A stretch of 64,000 nt of DNA, taken from assembly GCA_033296885.1 (NCBI GenBank), contig MU863919.1, positions 186,001 through 250,000 of the forward strand. Direction: 5' to 3'. The translations under genes and the position numbers were made by a program. The stretch comes from Triangularia verruculosa. Taxonomy: Eukaryota > Ascomycota > Sordariomycetes > Sordariales > Podosporaceae. Every line of letters starts with the position of its first letter. Positions within the stretch are counted from its first letter, which is position 1. Below, in pieces: positions 1 through 11,165 of the stretch. Below the pieces are notes generated by a model, which saw only the letters and a program-made list of their open reading frames with translations, was not told where the DNA came from and searched no databases.

Positions 1-1291
1 TCTTAGGGAAAGGCTAAAATGGCTTTGCCTCTCCCCAACTTTTCAGCCCCCAGGCCGCCACGTTAGTTGTGGGTGTTGACAATACATGATGAAGGAATCA
101 AGAGCTGACGAACAAAGCCAGCCCCGCAGAAACGCACCTGTAATCCACTAGCGCCGTCAGCCTGTACGAAGGACGTGATCCAATTCAATCCTACCGATTG
201 CCGATTCTATCTGGCTAGAGAAGAAAGGAAAAGCGGCCGTCTGAGATGAGCCATCACTCGGGTCCAACAGAGGAAAACGGCTTCTGAGTTTTAAGATCGG
301 CGCTCAGAGAAACCAACATCGTGAAGTTGGAGATTCGACAACCCACAAGAACGCCAAGAACGATGTGACCCACCCACTTCCCGCCGCTAAGGTTCCAGGG
401 GCCACCCCCGCTGTCTTTTCAGGGACCGCTTACGCAACCGGGGATCCCCGTGAAGCAGCAGCCCTACAACATGGAAATTTACCTCGGGCACAAACTCCAA
501 AGGTCCCAGCATATTGGAAGTTTTACGATTCCTTTACCACCCCCTTCCTCATCCCATATCTTCATATATTCCCCCGAAAATGATGGACAGAAAGATATCT
601 AAATGTCTCACACTGAAAGCGGCACGGCGCGCGCAAGATGAGGTGTCCACCTCCCTAACTTCCGACTTCCCCGCCTATCGCCAACATCACCTCTTATGAC
701 CCAACAGCCTGCACAGTGCGGCTCTCAACTACCCAGCTCATGAACACCTCAACATCCTAACCTTCCTAACCCTCCGGCCCGGTTCCGAATGATGTTCAAT
801 AAACCTCACCAAACTGAATACAAGGCTCCAGCACACCATCAAGTTTGTTCCAAGTCTCACAACCACATGCAGTGGCGTCTCGAGAACGCCTCAACCTCAC
901 CGATTCCACATCATTGGTGAGCAAGTGATTGGAAAGCAAAGCCCCTCTTGGGCCGTATACCGTAGCTAGACATCATAGAAATCTGCAGCCACTTTAAAGC
1001 CTGGTAAGCATGTTCCTGCATAAAGTACGCACCCATCTGCATGCACGTTTCTAGAGAGCCTCATAACGATGCCCCGAAAAGGGGGTCGCAATGGTCCCCC
1101 TCAGATAACCTTCCCAACGGCCCGTTGTACGCCAACCGGCCGCCTGTGCGGCATCCGACACAGTGTCGAGATTCTGCGAGATCCATCAACCACAGATGCC
1201 GAAGGAAAATAAAGTAAATGCACTCTCTACGCGCCCGTCAACCTCACTATCACCCCCGGTACCACCTTTCGTTCTCACTTTTTTTCAATCA

Positions 1292-1311
1292 AGCAGCAGC
1301 AGCAGCAGCAG
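1292..1311. repeat. AGC/CAG trinucleotide microsatellite
   Basis: About six and a half perfect AGC units lie directly after a pyrimidine-rich stretch. No supported gene covers it, so a coding polyglutamine or polyserine role is not indicated. Confidence 0.9.
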
Positions 1312-1409
1312 TAAGTGGGCATGTCCACTGCATGAAACAGTTCAACAAGCTAGCCAGTCACGTCCTGGACAAAATAACTGGCACTGCAAAGTGGGAATAT
1401 AATATTGAA

Positions 1410-1655
1410 AGATAGTAAAAAGGCCTTAAAAGATAGTTAAAAGGCTTTAAAAGATAGCTAAAAGGCTTAAAAGATAGTTAAAAAGCCTTAAAGATAATTA
1501 AAAAGGTTTAAAAGATAGTTGAAAGGCCTTAAAAGATAGTTACATAGCTTAAAAAATAACTAAAAGGCCTTAAAAGATAGTCAATGGGTCTTAAAAGATA
1601 CTTTTTTACTGTGTTAAAAGATAGTGATAAGCTTAAAGAAGATGGTTAATAGGCC
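1410..1655. repeat. 21-bp-period minisatellite, about 12 units
   Basis: The motif GATAGTTAAAAGG followed by CCTTAAAA recurs head to tail about twelve times. Units vary from roughly 18 to 24 bp and carry point changes in the GGCCTT core. The array is much more A/T-rich than the flanks. Divergence between units increases toward the right end, where the repeat decays into unique sequence. No gene overlaps it. Confidence 0.9.
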
Positions 1656-2255
1656 TTTTCTACTATTCTTAAGGTGTTATCCTGACTTGTAGTACCAATT
1701 ATTTTGTCTACAGCGTGCCAGTTCACCAGTTTTGTTGGTAAACTATACATTAGCCAGGATGCTTGGAATAATTGACGATCACTGACAGCGGACCTGATCC
1801 CTCCCATCTCGAATCTTGTCTCCTAAATAGGAAGGTGAAGTTCCTTCTGCTGACGGATTTTTTTGCGAACGGTGATTTCCGGGATTTATCTCTTTTCGCA
1901 CTTCATGCCATGCTTTGTGTGCCATCCAATGACTGTCAAAAGCGAGGGGTGACAAGGCTGAACTTCAAACTCGGTTCTCTAGCCCTTGATATTTTATGAT
2001 TACCCATCTGTGCTTTTCCGAGTTTGCGTGCACCTGGAGAACCTGGAGGCTGGATGGATAACGAAGCAATATTACATGTTGTCGAGGATGATGAATGATT
2101 TGAGTTTCAGATCTGGAAAAAAAACCATGATAGAGTTAAGTGAATACGTGCGCTGTTGTCATGCTAATCAAGGTGTCCGTACTGTAGATTGCTATCGTGC
2201 TATCCAACTACTGAACATAAATGTGAAATAAAGCAAAAGGTATTGCCAATCCCCC

Positions 2256-5200
2256 CTATGCCGCCACTGCCTGCTGTGGTTCAACCTGGTCCGTCACCTC
2301 CTCCACCGTTACCCTCTCAACCGTCACCTTTTCAATCGCCATCGTCTCCACCGTCACCTTCTCCCCATTCATCTTCCCATCAGACTTCTCCCCAACCACC
2401 TCACCCTCACTCTTTTCTTTCTCCTTCTCTTCATCACCCTCATCCTCGTCCTCGTCCTCCTCCGTATCACTCTCCTCCCCCTCTATCCTCTCCACATCCC
2501 ACTTAAGTTTATCCTCCCCAACCCCCCAAGGCTTCAACACCCCTTTCAACCACTCCCCAAACGACACCACCTCTTTCCCCTCAACAAACTCGCCCGTCTT
2601 CTCATCCACCTGCGGCACACGGACTTTGCTCTCAAAACCCTCGACCCAGCTATCCACGTTCCACTTTGGCAAACGGACCCAGTCATGTCCAGGACTGCAC
2701 AAAGCCTGCGGCTTACTCGGGTCCGCCTTCTTAAGCTTCTCGAGACAGGGCCCGCAGGCAAACATGTCGTAGCAGTACTTGCAGGCGTAAAAGTCATTGT
2801 CAAAGTTCCAAGTCCGCTTGCCGTAGCCGATGCAGGCTCCGCAAAAGGTTTCCTGATACAGCTGCAGCGCCCTCTTGACCGTCCGCAGCTGTCTCAGTGT
2901 CACGGCATCTTCCTCTTCCTGCCGTTCACCGACAACGGCACCTTCGTCCGCAGGTTTGTCGGTCTGATCATCTCCGGTGGCAGCGGCGTCTTCCGTTTTG
3001 GTGGTGGAAACAGATGGCCGCCTGCCGCGCTGATCAGAAAGCTCTTCAATCATCTTCTCAATCTTGTTGCAAATCTCCGTCCTCATGAATACCAGGTTCA
3101 CGCCGCCCGTAGTAGCCCAAGTTAGGACTTGATGGGCGGGGGTTCCTTCTGCAGGTTGGCCGCCCTCTGGGCACATGAGCCGGATCAGTATCTCATAGAC
3201 ATGGCCATCGAGAGAAGTAACGTCTGGGGCCACAAGCTGCATGCATGCTAGGGCATTCTGAACGTCTCCCGTGTGCAGCAGAATGGCGCTGAGCTGCAAG
3301 AGGCTGTCTGTGTCGTTGTACTTGTCGCCATCAGAAAGCAAATTCGTTACTCGCACCATATCAGAGGCAAAGACTTTCCTGGACTCCTCGAGCTCTGGTG
3401 GACTTTTCTGGCAATAGTATGATGCCAAGTAGCATTTGGATATGGAAAGGCGCCTTTCGTAGTAGTTGTTGCGAGGGAGCTTTTCATACTCGGCAACTGA
3501 CGTCTTGATTGCAGCGAGGTGGTCCTCCGTGGCCAGTGTTGTGATTCCAGGAAGTCTCCCTCTCCCAGTGGCCTGATTGAAATGGAAGCTGTCAGTCAAA
3601 AGGGTTGTCTTGCCAATGATACGCTCAAGCATCCAGTGCGTGTCCTTCAGCCTCTGACGCGCAGCCTCTCGGGCCTGTTTGCAGCATTCTAGGACTTGTT
3701 GAATATCCTCGGGCTGGGCTTTGTGCATATGCATTAAGCCTTTGAAGGTAATGAGGACCGCGTGAAGTTGCTCCTCCTCGTCGTCGGTCTCGGCAACAGA
3801 AATGTTCGTGTTCAGAGCGCCGACCAAAGCGTCAAAGTTGCCAGTAGCTTCAATGATGGAAATGACACGCCAGAAGAAAACGTCAGAGCGGCTCCAGGAA
3901 GTACTCTTTGCGATGCTTCTCACAAAAGAACCAAGCGCTGTCAGACCCTTGTTGGCGCCTTTGCCCTCCTCCTTGGACTCTACTGTTTTTGCAACCAGTT
4001 CGCGAGCTCGGTCTTCTCTTTCCAGCTTCAGTAGTTGGCCCACCATGTCATACTTGATGTCAGGGTCCTCGGGCGCTAGCAGAAGTGCTTCCTCGAGGAG
4101 CTCCAGCGCCTTTTGGGGCTGCTTGTAATTATCATACCACCAAGCCAGCTCCCGAAGCTGTGAAACCTTTTTCTCGGCCGTGACGAGAGTTGAGTCTTTG
4201 TAAAGATTCATTGCCCGGTCATGCACTGCGCGAGCTTCTTCGATATTGGCCGAGCTACTCGCGAGCAAGACATGGGAAAGGCCAACCAGAGTTTGCCATG
4301 ATGGGATTGAACCCGAAATTTGTTCAGCCTTGCGAAATTGCTCGATCGCGTCTTTGTAGCTTGAAGGCCATGTATCCTTGTATGATTGGCCGAGACGCTC
4401 GAACCACAAGGCATCTAGCTCTTCGTCTTTGAGCTCAAGAATTTCTTGGCACCAGCTTGCAGCGTCTGCGACTTCGACCTTGAAAGGGGACCCGTCGTCG
4501 TCTTCAGTACTGGACGCGACTGATGGAGAAGGGCTCCCCGACCTGTCAGGCGTGTCAGCCGCGGTGCTTGAATCAGGTGTATTCGTATTGGAGACGGTAG
4601 TTTCAGGCGACTTGAGAGGTGCAACAGTAGCGCCAGGGGCGGCGGCAGCTGAAGACTTCAAGGATTTGGCGGCTGCGCGCCTATCTTCCTTTTTCTGTAC
4701 ACAGCATTAGCTACCGGCCTCTTGAAGCGACACTATCCGAAGCCATTGCCTAGTCTATGTAACGAAATACAGGGTGTAAGCAACGAACTTGAAAATTCAC
4801 TCACAATTCGCGATAGGAAGGAGTTGAGCCAATCCAGCACCCAATATACTTCCTGCTCACGGTCACGAAGCCACATCTTCGCCACCATTCTCATAGTCGG
4901 TTTCAGCAATTTTCGTTCCCAATGAGGATCCTTCTTCAGGTCCCCGATATGATCCCTTTCTTTCCCAGACAGTAGAGCGAGCGTGGCATCCATTTGAATC
5001 CATTCCCAATACTCTTCCATATTCTCCTCACAAATGAATAACTGAGAGCGTCGGAAAAGTTCCCAGTGCTTTTTCATGGCGGCATCTGGGTAGTCAAAAA
5101 GCTCGAATATACGCTTCCCAATACTACCTGCTTCACTAGCTGTAAGCTTGTCGTCGCCCTCTGCTGTACGAAGAGTCCGAAGGTGATCCGCAAGGTAATC

Positions 5201-7582
5201 AACAAGATACTTCTGGATGCTTTCAGATTTCCCGTTGGGATCATCTTTGAGCAACTCGAAAAATGTTTCCACAATGGCGAGAGAAGCGTCAGTCTTGTTG
5301 ACTCTGATGATGCCTCGAGATTGCGCAACCTGAGCGGCGGCATCATCGGCCTTGAAGCTGAAGCTGTCCAGAGTTGAGAACTTGGTGAGATCCCACAAAA
5401 AGCGTTGGACTGTGGAGATGTTGGCATTGTTGATTTTAATCTCCAGGCTAATGGTTTTGTTGTCGGGGCCGCCTTGCGAAAGCTCCCTCGGCTTCGTGAC
5501 CACCTTGGCCAAATTCTCCTCAGTTGGGGCCAGACCTTGCGGCCCGGTAGTGATGAGCTTCTTCAGTCGGCTGTTGATGAAGTTTTCGAGACCCTGAATC
5601 GGAAGAGCCTTTCCGCGAAGAAACTGCGGCGGGGTTCAAGGTTAGCATATGCAAAAGAACTGGGAAGGCGGGGTTTGTCTTACAAAGGCAGCTTCGAGCT
5701 GTGATATGGCCATCGATTCCTCTCCAAAGAGTACCCATATCAGCAGCTCGTTGACCCAACCAATTTGGCCCATGTCCAGTGCGTTTTGCAGCTTCTCTAT
5801 AGTGTCGACCAGAAGTACACTGGTATCACGGGTTGAGTCTTCCAGCAGTTTGTCAAGTTCCTCGTCGCTCTTACTGGACGCGATGTAGCCTTCAACAGCA
5901 CCAAGTGTGGCCTGAATCGTCTGAAAACTGCATTCACTATGCATGATCTTCTTCTCAATACCTTCTCGTTTCCCTTCCAGATCCGGGCCTGGAAGCATGG
6001 TGGGAGCCTGTAGTCTGTGTCGAATGTAGTGTTGAAACTCGGGCTCCATCGTCGAATGGTCGGCCTGGATTTCCCGCAATGAAAGTGCCTCCACCGTTTG
6101 GAGATCTTCGAATACAGAGCTTTGTCCAGTCGCAAGAACCCTCAAAGATGCTTCATTTGTGTTGTTTTTCGGGATCGTATGGAAGAGCTTCAGTAATTCT
6201 TCTTGTTCCGGGCGAGAAAGGTTGTCAAGAGCATCGAGAAGAATGAAGTGTGTTGTTCTTGCCATTGGTGAACCCAATCTCAAAGCCTCCCATAGTTTTG
6301 AAGGCTTCGCATCCTTCAGCTGTTCAATATCACCGATGCTTTTGGCGTAGGCCTCGTCTTGCTCGGCGAGCTGAACAGCAATGCACTTGAGTGCCATCTC
6401 GACCGGGTATTGTACATCACCTGCTCTCCCACTCCGGGCGGGGAAAAAGTAGAAACTGATCAAAGATCTGTGAGCCTGAGTTGTGATGGTGGGTTTTGTG
6501 GTTTGTTGCCCTAGATCGTCGATAATGGAAGCCATGGAGAATGACTTGCCGAACCCTGGACCACCTGTCAAAAGCAAGAATGAATTTGTCCCTTGAGCCG
6601 AAGCTTTCATGTCGGCCCAGCTCTCGTAGTCAGGCATGGGCTTGAACCAAGTGCCCGTTCCGGGTGCCTTCTTTTTGATGAAGTCCTCGTAGGTGGCTTT
6701 GGAAGTGTCAGGGTCCTTGGGGTCAATGCCGAGAGAATTCTTGATCTTGGTGAGCAGAGTCTGTTTGGAACTCTCGGCCTCTTTCTTCTGCGCCCTGTCC
6801 TTGATACCTTTCAGGTCAGAGCTGATATCGTTTGTCGATTTCATGATGGTAGCGATATGCATCTTCGTCTCGAGAACACTCTCCAATACTACGGTTCCCT
6901 GAACATTCTGCTGCCCCTTCACAAGCATCTGGAATTTCTCCAACTCCTCGTTCAGCTCCTCATCATCGCACAGGGCTCGACTCGCATATGCTTTGAACTT
7001 CTGCCATTTCCCGCCATGCTCAATGTTAATGGCCTTGGCACAAATAGTGACGAGGCTGATCATGACATGGTGGATCGCGATGAGCAGGTCCTCATCCATG
7101 GCCTGAAACTGTTCGCTTCTCCCATAGATCTTGAACTGGGATAGGACAGGAGCAATCTCGATAAAGATCTTGTCGATGACCTCGTGGAATTCTCGGATGC
7201 GCTTGGGCACGTCTAGCAAAAGAGATATGCCCTTGAAGCAAATATCAGCCGCGCCAAATACCTGTAGCATGTAAGATTAGCGATCTACCAGCACCTAAAA
7301 ACATAAAAACACAAAAGCACCCACTGTTGAGACGCCTTGTACAGCAACTTCACCCAGCTTGTTGATACAGGCGAGGATCTTCAGGCCTGTGTCCTTGGCC
7401 TTGGCCCTCCTCTTGTTCTCCTCGGTGTCATTCTGTTTGGCCCGGGCTTCTATCAACCTTCTCAGATCATCTGGCGATATCTTCGGTATTTCTCCGAGAT
7501 CTTTGTTGGTCAGTTTGCGAAACTCGACCAAAGCCTCCTGCCATAACTGGTCGACCTTGCTTTTGGTGACGTTGGACGCCAT
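2256..7582 (-). CDS. NLR-like STAND protein: Goodbye-NACHT-TPR with ZZ-like zinc motif
   Basis: Four exons: 7582-7325, 7261-5684, 5623-4805, 4694-2256. They join with consistent phase into 1697 residues. Introns of 63, 60 and 110 bp use GTGGGT, GTAAGA and GTGAGT donors. Residues 1 to about 220 match the fungal STAND N-terminal Goodbye domain (LWQEALVEFRKLT start, later long amphipathic helices). A NACHT-type NTPase follows: Walker A GGPGFGKS at 319-326 and Walker B FILLDALD at about 425-432. A helical TPR-like region occupies about 960-1400. Near 1503-1555 lies a Cx2C, Cx2C, Cx2C, C, H cluster resembling a ZZ finger. The tail is acidic (SDTEEDEDED) and ends in KVTVE-type repeats. In this family such proteins act as cytoplasmic sensors in heterokaryon incompatibility or innate immunity; a role here is inferred from architecture. 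The start is the ATG at 7582, which gives a complete Goodbye domain. The TPR-like part lacks near-identical repeat units, unlike fast-evolving allorecognition NLRs. Confidence 0.88.
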
Positions 7583-8515
7583 ATCGACTGTGTATATTCA
7601 TGAGATCTGAGCAAGAAATCAAGAGACGACCTCGGAGAAAACGGCGGGATAGTCTGGGAGGACTACATAAGAACCAAAAGAACAGAATGGACTGGGTGGT
7701 ATGCCTAATGGGCCGCGTGCCCATCCCTGGGGATCTGTAGTCCGGTACATGGTGAGCATGGGTACCATGGAAGCCATACCAAGTCTCGTTGGTTGTTGTA
7801 ACGCTGAAGGATTAGCTGCAGAACAAAATCGTTCTAGTCACACGGAGGAGCAGCCGCAGTATTACCAACTGCATTTTGATCGATCCCACGTCGTCAAATG
7901 AGGGGTAGAATTGCAGGGTAAAAGGTGCGCAAGACATGACTGGACTGGTTGAACAGGAATGACAGATGCTTCTTGGCCCTTATATAATTGTCACTATCTG
8001 GAAAGATCTGAGTAAGACCTAAGGCATCGCCGTCACTTCGCTCATGCCTTCTTGGAGGTTAAGGGGACATCAGGAGTGGGTGTGGTCCGTGCAGATTCCG
8101 TGCCTCAAGGAGCCCCACTCCTTTTCAGCCACGCAAAGTACCTTGCAGAGTTCCACGGGCTAGTTCTGCCGCTGTTGACCGCCGAAATCATTTGTTTGGT
8201 CAAATCGTGATGGTTCCTGCGTTTTAGAATTTTCCTTTTTCTCTCCTTACACTTAATTCGCACCATAAAATCAACCGATATGGATGTTTGCTACGTCATG
8301 TTGGTCATATTGAGTGCTAGATGAAATGGGATTTATCTTTATCATTCTTTCCTTTTGGAGCCGGGCCGCGTTCGCATGGTCTCGCTGACTGGTTGATAGA
8401 GGTTCCCGACATTTCATCATAGCTCTGATATTTGTAGTCATTGGAGAAAGTAACAGCTCTATTATCCAGTCCACGCTATGCTGAAACCTGAACTAAAACA
8501 CTATCTTGGTCCCAT
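7583..8515. other. Intergenic: NLR upstream region and Nudix downstream region
   Basis: No supported gene. The NLR gene reads leftward from 7582, so its promoter lies in the left part. A TATA-like TTATATAATT sits near 7980. The right part, up to 8515, is 3' to the minus-strand Nudix gene. Small open frames on both strands lack coding character. Confidence 0.6.
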
Positions 8516-9760
8516 CTACATCCTCGACGCAACCCACCACCCATCCACCACCGAGTTGATCAGCCGGTTCGCAATGGCCGTCTGTGGCGGCAACCTCAGC
8601 GCACCCTCTACATACTCCTTCGGCGTCGCCTCGCCCATATTATGCGTCCCCTTCGCCAACGCCTCCTTAACCTCATCCATTGGGAACCACTTCGCACTCT
8701 CCAACTCGGCATCATGCCCCAAATAAATCTTCTCCCCCTCCCCCGGCAGCGCCTGTCCCACAGCCCCAATCATCAAACTCGCCGGAAAAGGCCACGGCTG
8801 GCTACTGTGCAGCACCACCCTCCCAACCTGCACACCACTCTCCTCCCAGACTTCCCTCCTAACCGCCTCCTCAATGCTCTCCCCAGGCTCCTGGAAACCC
8901 GCCAGCGTAGAATACCAATACTTAGGCCACCTCCTCTGCCTCCCCAGCAGAATCTTCGACCCATCCGAACTCACAATCGCCATAATGACCGTCGGGTCCG
9001 TCCTAGGAAAGCTATGATTGCTCACCGTCCCCCTCGTAGCACACGGCTTCCTCTCCTTCACCTCCCCTCCCGCGTGGTCAGTAGGAGGACAAATCCTCTT
9101 GGTCCCCGCATTCACACTCAACGTCCGCTGCCCACACTGCGCACAAAACGGCGTCCTGGCATTCCAGTCAATAAGAGCCCTGGCATACCCATACATCGCC
9201 GCCTGCCCAGCAATCAGCCCCATATGCCTCGGTCCACCCCCAAAGAAGCCAGCTTTCCTCTCCTTCTCAATCCTTTCCTTCAGCTGCTCCTTGTTCTCCC
9301 ACTTGGTGACATCAACCGCGAAATACGGCACCCCCTCGAACTCCTTGTACCTGAACTTCTCCTCGCTCCTCCCGTGGCCTGACAACACCCCCTTCTCATC
9401 CACGCCAAGGAACACGACAATTTGTTCGCGGTCTTCGCTGTTGAACTCCTTGATCAACTCCTCCTCCGTCTTTTCGAACACGGTATTCCCCAGGGTATCG
9501 ACGATTTCCGGCAGTGAAACAAAGGCAAGTTGCGAAGTATTCTCCGTGCTGATCAATGGGGCCAGATTATCCATCAGCAGGAAACTCGCAGAGGGGTGCT
9601 TGAACGCCGGGGCTAGAAAGGCGTGCTCGGTTCTCAGGAATGAAAGCCGGTTGAGAGGTGAGCCGGAAAAGTAATTTGCCGTCTCCCTACCAAACTTGGC
9701 CGTGAGGTGGCTATCCTCAGCAGGCAAAATTGGCAGGTCAGGGGTTGCGGTGGCGGCCAT
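8516..9760 (-). CDS. NADH diphosphatase (NPY1/NudC-type Nudix hydrolase)
   Basis: A single exon of 414 residues from the ATG at 9760, which has a strong context (CCAAAATGGCC). It is predicted to hydrolyse NADH or NAD+ to NMN(H) and AMP. An N-terminal NUDIX-like domain precedes a CxxC zinc-ribbon element (Cys206/Cys209), then the Nudix box from Gly288 with Glu294, Arg302, Glu303, Glu306, Glu307 and Gly309. The SQPWPFPxS motif at about 320-328 is diagnostic of the NADH-diphosphatase subgroup. The C-terminus SRM fits a peroxisomal PTS1 signal, as in yeast Npy1. The frame stays open for 94 more codons upstream, including an Arg-rich stretch, so a longer N-terminus is possible (see findings). It lies alone between the NLR and the ribosomal protein gene. 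Family assignment is firm; localisation is inferred from the last three residues. Confidence 0.93.
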   Translation of the reverse strand: MAATATPDLPILPAEDSHLTAKFGRETANYFSGSPLNRLSFLRTEHAFLAPAFKHPSASFLLMDNLAPLISTENTSQLAFVSLPEIVDTLGNTVFEKTEEELIKEFNSEDREQIVVFLGVDEKGVLSGHGRSEEKFRYKEFEGVPYFAVDVTKWENKEQLKERIEKERKAGFFGGGPRHMGLIAGQAAMYGYARALIDWNARTPFCAQCGQRTLSVNAGTKRICPPTDHAGGEVKERKPCATRGTVSNHSFPRTDPTVIMAIVSSDGSKILLGRQRRWPKYWYSTLAGFQEPGESIEEAVRREVWEESGVQVGRVVLHSSQPWPFPASLMIGAVGQALPGEGEKIYLGHDAELESAKWFPMDEVKEALAKGTHNMGEATPKEYVEGALRLPPQTAIANRLINSVVDGWWVASRM

Positions 9761-10322
9761 TTTGGATGGTTTATGTTTGATAACTGAGGCTATGAGTGAC
9801 GCCGGTGACGGAGAGCGATAGTTCGTATGAGTGTAACGAGGGTTCGTAATTCGGATGGGATTTCTCAGAACGCTCGTCCTAGACCTCCACAATAAGGATA
9901 AATTCATGAAGAGAGAAAAGCAGCGTATATCGAGGCTCAGTGATAAATTGAGCCCGAGTCTGCGAGGTTGCGCGGTGGCGGGGCTTCCTGGGCGAGCTTG
10001 GCAAAGCCGGCCGGAGCCGGAGCAGTCCATCTTGCTTATCAATACATCATCACCGCTTGAGGAAACAGGTTAGCCCCGGAATTGCAATGGGGTCTCGGCA
10101 TCAAATCGTTGCCCAGCCGGAAATCATTCGCCCCAGCTGAGTCATCAAGTAGCGACAATCACCATAACACAATATGCGGTTCACGATCACCCAAAGAAAA
10201 AAAGCAGGCAAAATCCGATTTCATTACTTGAACTTCATGCCATCATAACTGTGCCCGAATAAAAAAAAGACCTGAAGAGCGTGACCCTCCAGACCTCAGT
10301 CAACACCACTCAAACCTCCAGT
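9761..10322. other. Intergenic between Nudix and uL1 genes
   Basis: Both neighbours read leftward, so this holds the Nudix promoter or 5' leader (left) and the uL1 3' region (right). From 9761 to 10042 an open frame in phase with the Nudix gene continues upstream and may be a leader or an alternative N-terminus. Nothing else stands out. Confidence 0.55.
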
Positions 10323-11165
10323 TTAGTAGAGGCGGCGGGGAGGAGACATGGTAGCCTTGATGGTAAGGCTACCAACGTTCTGCCAGCCCTTCTTGAGGAG
10401 GGAAATGAGGTAGTTGATGGCCAACATGATGTTGGCAATCAGCTGATCCGGGGTCATGCCAACATTGCCAACGGCAACACCCATGCAGAGAACCTTCTTG
10501 AGCTGGAACTTGACGGTGGACTTGACCTCGGTGATTCTGGCGGAGAGATCATCGGCGTGGGAGACGGGGGTAGGGAACTTGCCAGCTGCACACAGGAAGC
10601 GTCAATACTTGATTTTTGGTGATAGTGATAGGGCAGCATAACATACCCTTGGAGAGACCAGGACCCAACAGACGAGGGATTTGCTTGATGAGGGTGTCGG
10701 AAGCGACGAAGGCATCGTACTTGCGAGCAAGCTTCTTGATGAGCTTCTTGTTCTTGTTGAGCTTCTTGAGATCATCGACGCTCATGGCGTCAACACCACC
10801 GTGCTTCGCACGATCGATATCGTACTGGTCACCCAAGATGCAGATGCTCATGTTGGGGCGGGGGACGGTGGGGAGCTTGACAGTGCCGGAGAAACGCTTG
10901 TCACGCTGGGGGTCGTAGTTCTTGAGACCAATCTGGAGCCTTTCATGGTGGTTAGCGATGTGTTTTCGATGGTGTTGCTCTCGAGGATGGCGGCTTACTC
11001 GACGGTCTCCAGGAAGTTACGCTTCTTGGTCTCATTGCTGTACTCGAGGAGCTCAGCGACGTGCTGACGCACACCGGCTGTAACAGAGTCAGTTCCATTG
11101 CCATTTCATCGTAGATATCGTCTACATGGGCGTTGGGAGTCCGTACCGACGGAGATCTTGGACAT
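10323..11165 (-). CDS. RPL10A: 60S ribosomal protein uL1 (L10a/L1)
   Basis: Four exons: 11165-11147, 11077-10999, 10939-10647, 10585-10323. Together they encode 217 residues, exactly the usual eukaryotic uL1 length. The protein begins MSKISVAGVRQHVAELLEYS and ends MSPPRRLY. Its middle contains ILGDQYDIDRAKH, the YDAFVAS segment and the RLLGPGLSKAGKFPTPV loop characteristic of uL1. It forms the L1 stalk of the large ribosomal subunit near the E site, where it contacts outgoing tRNA. The first exon is only 19 nt long, a common arrangement in fungal ribosomal protein genes. Introns have GTACGG, GTAAGC and GTATGT donors and GCTAACC-like branch sites. Codon use is strongly biased toward C-ending codons, as expected for high expression. 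Confidence 0.97.

Larger units (their letters stand above)
1..2255. other. Gene-free left end
   Basis: No open frame here has family resemblance, a plausible exon structure or coding-like codon use. The stretch contains an AGC/CAG microsatellite near 1300 and an A/T-rich minisatellite at about 1410-1655. The right edge abuts the 3' end of the minus-strand NLR gene, so the last few hundred bases may include its 3' untranslated region. Confidence 0.6.

Noticed and set aside
8642..9382. Plus-strand 246-codon frame opposite the Nudix gene
   Set aside because: Antisense shadow; Pro/Arg-rich composition.
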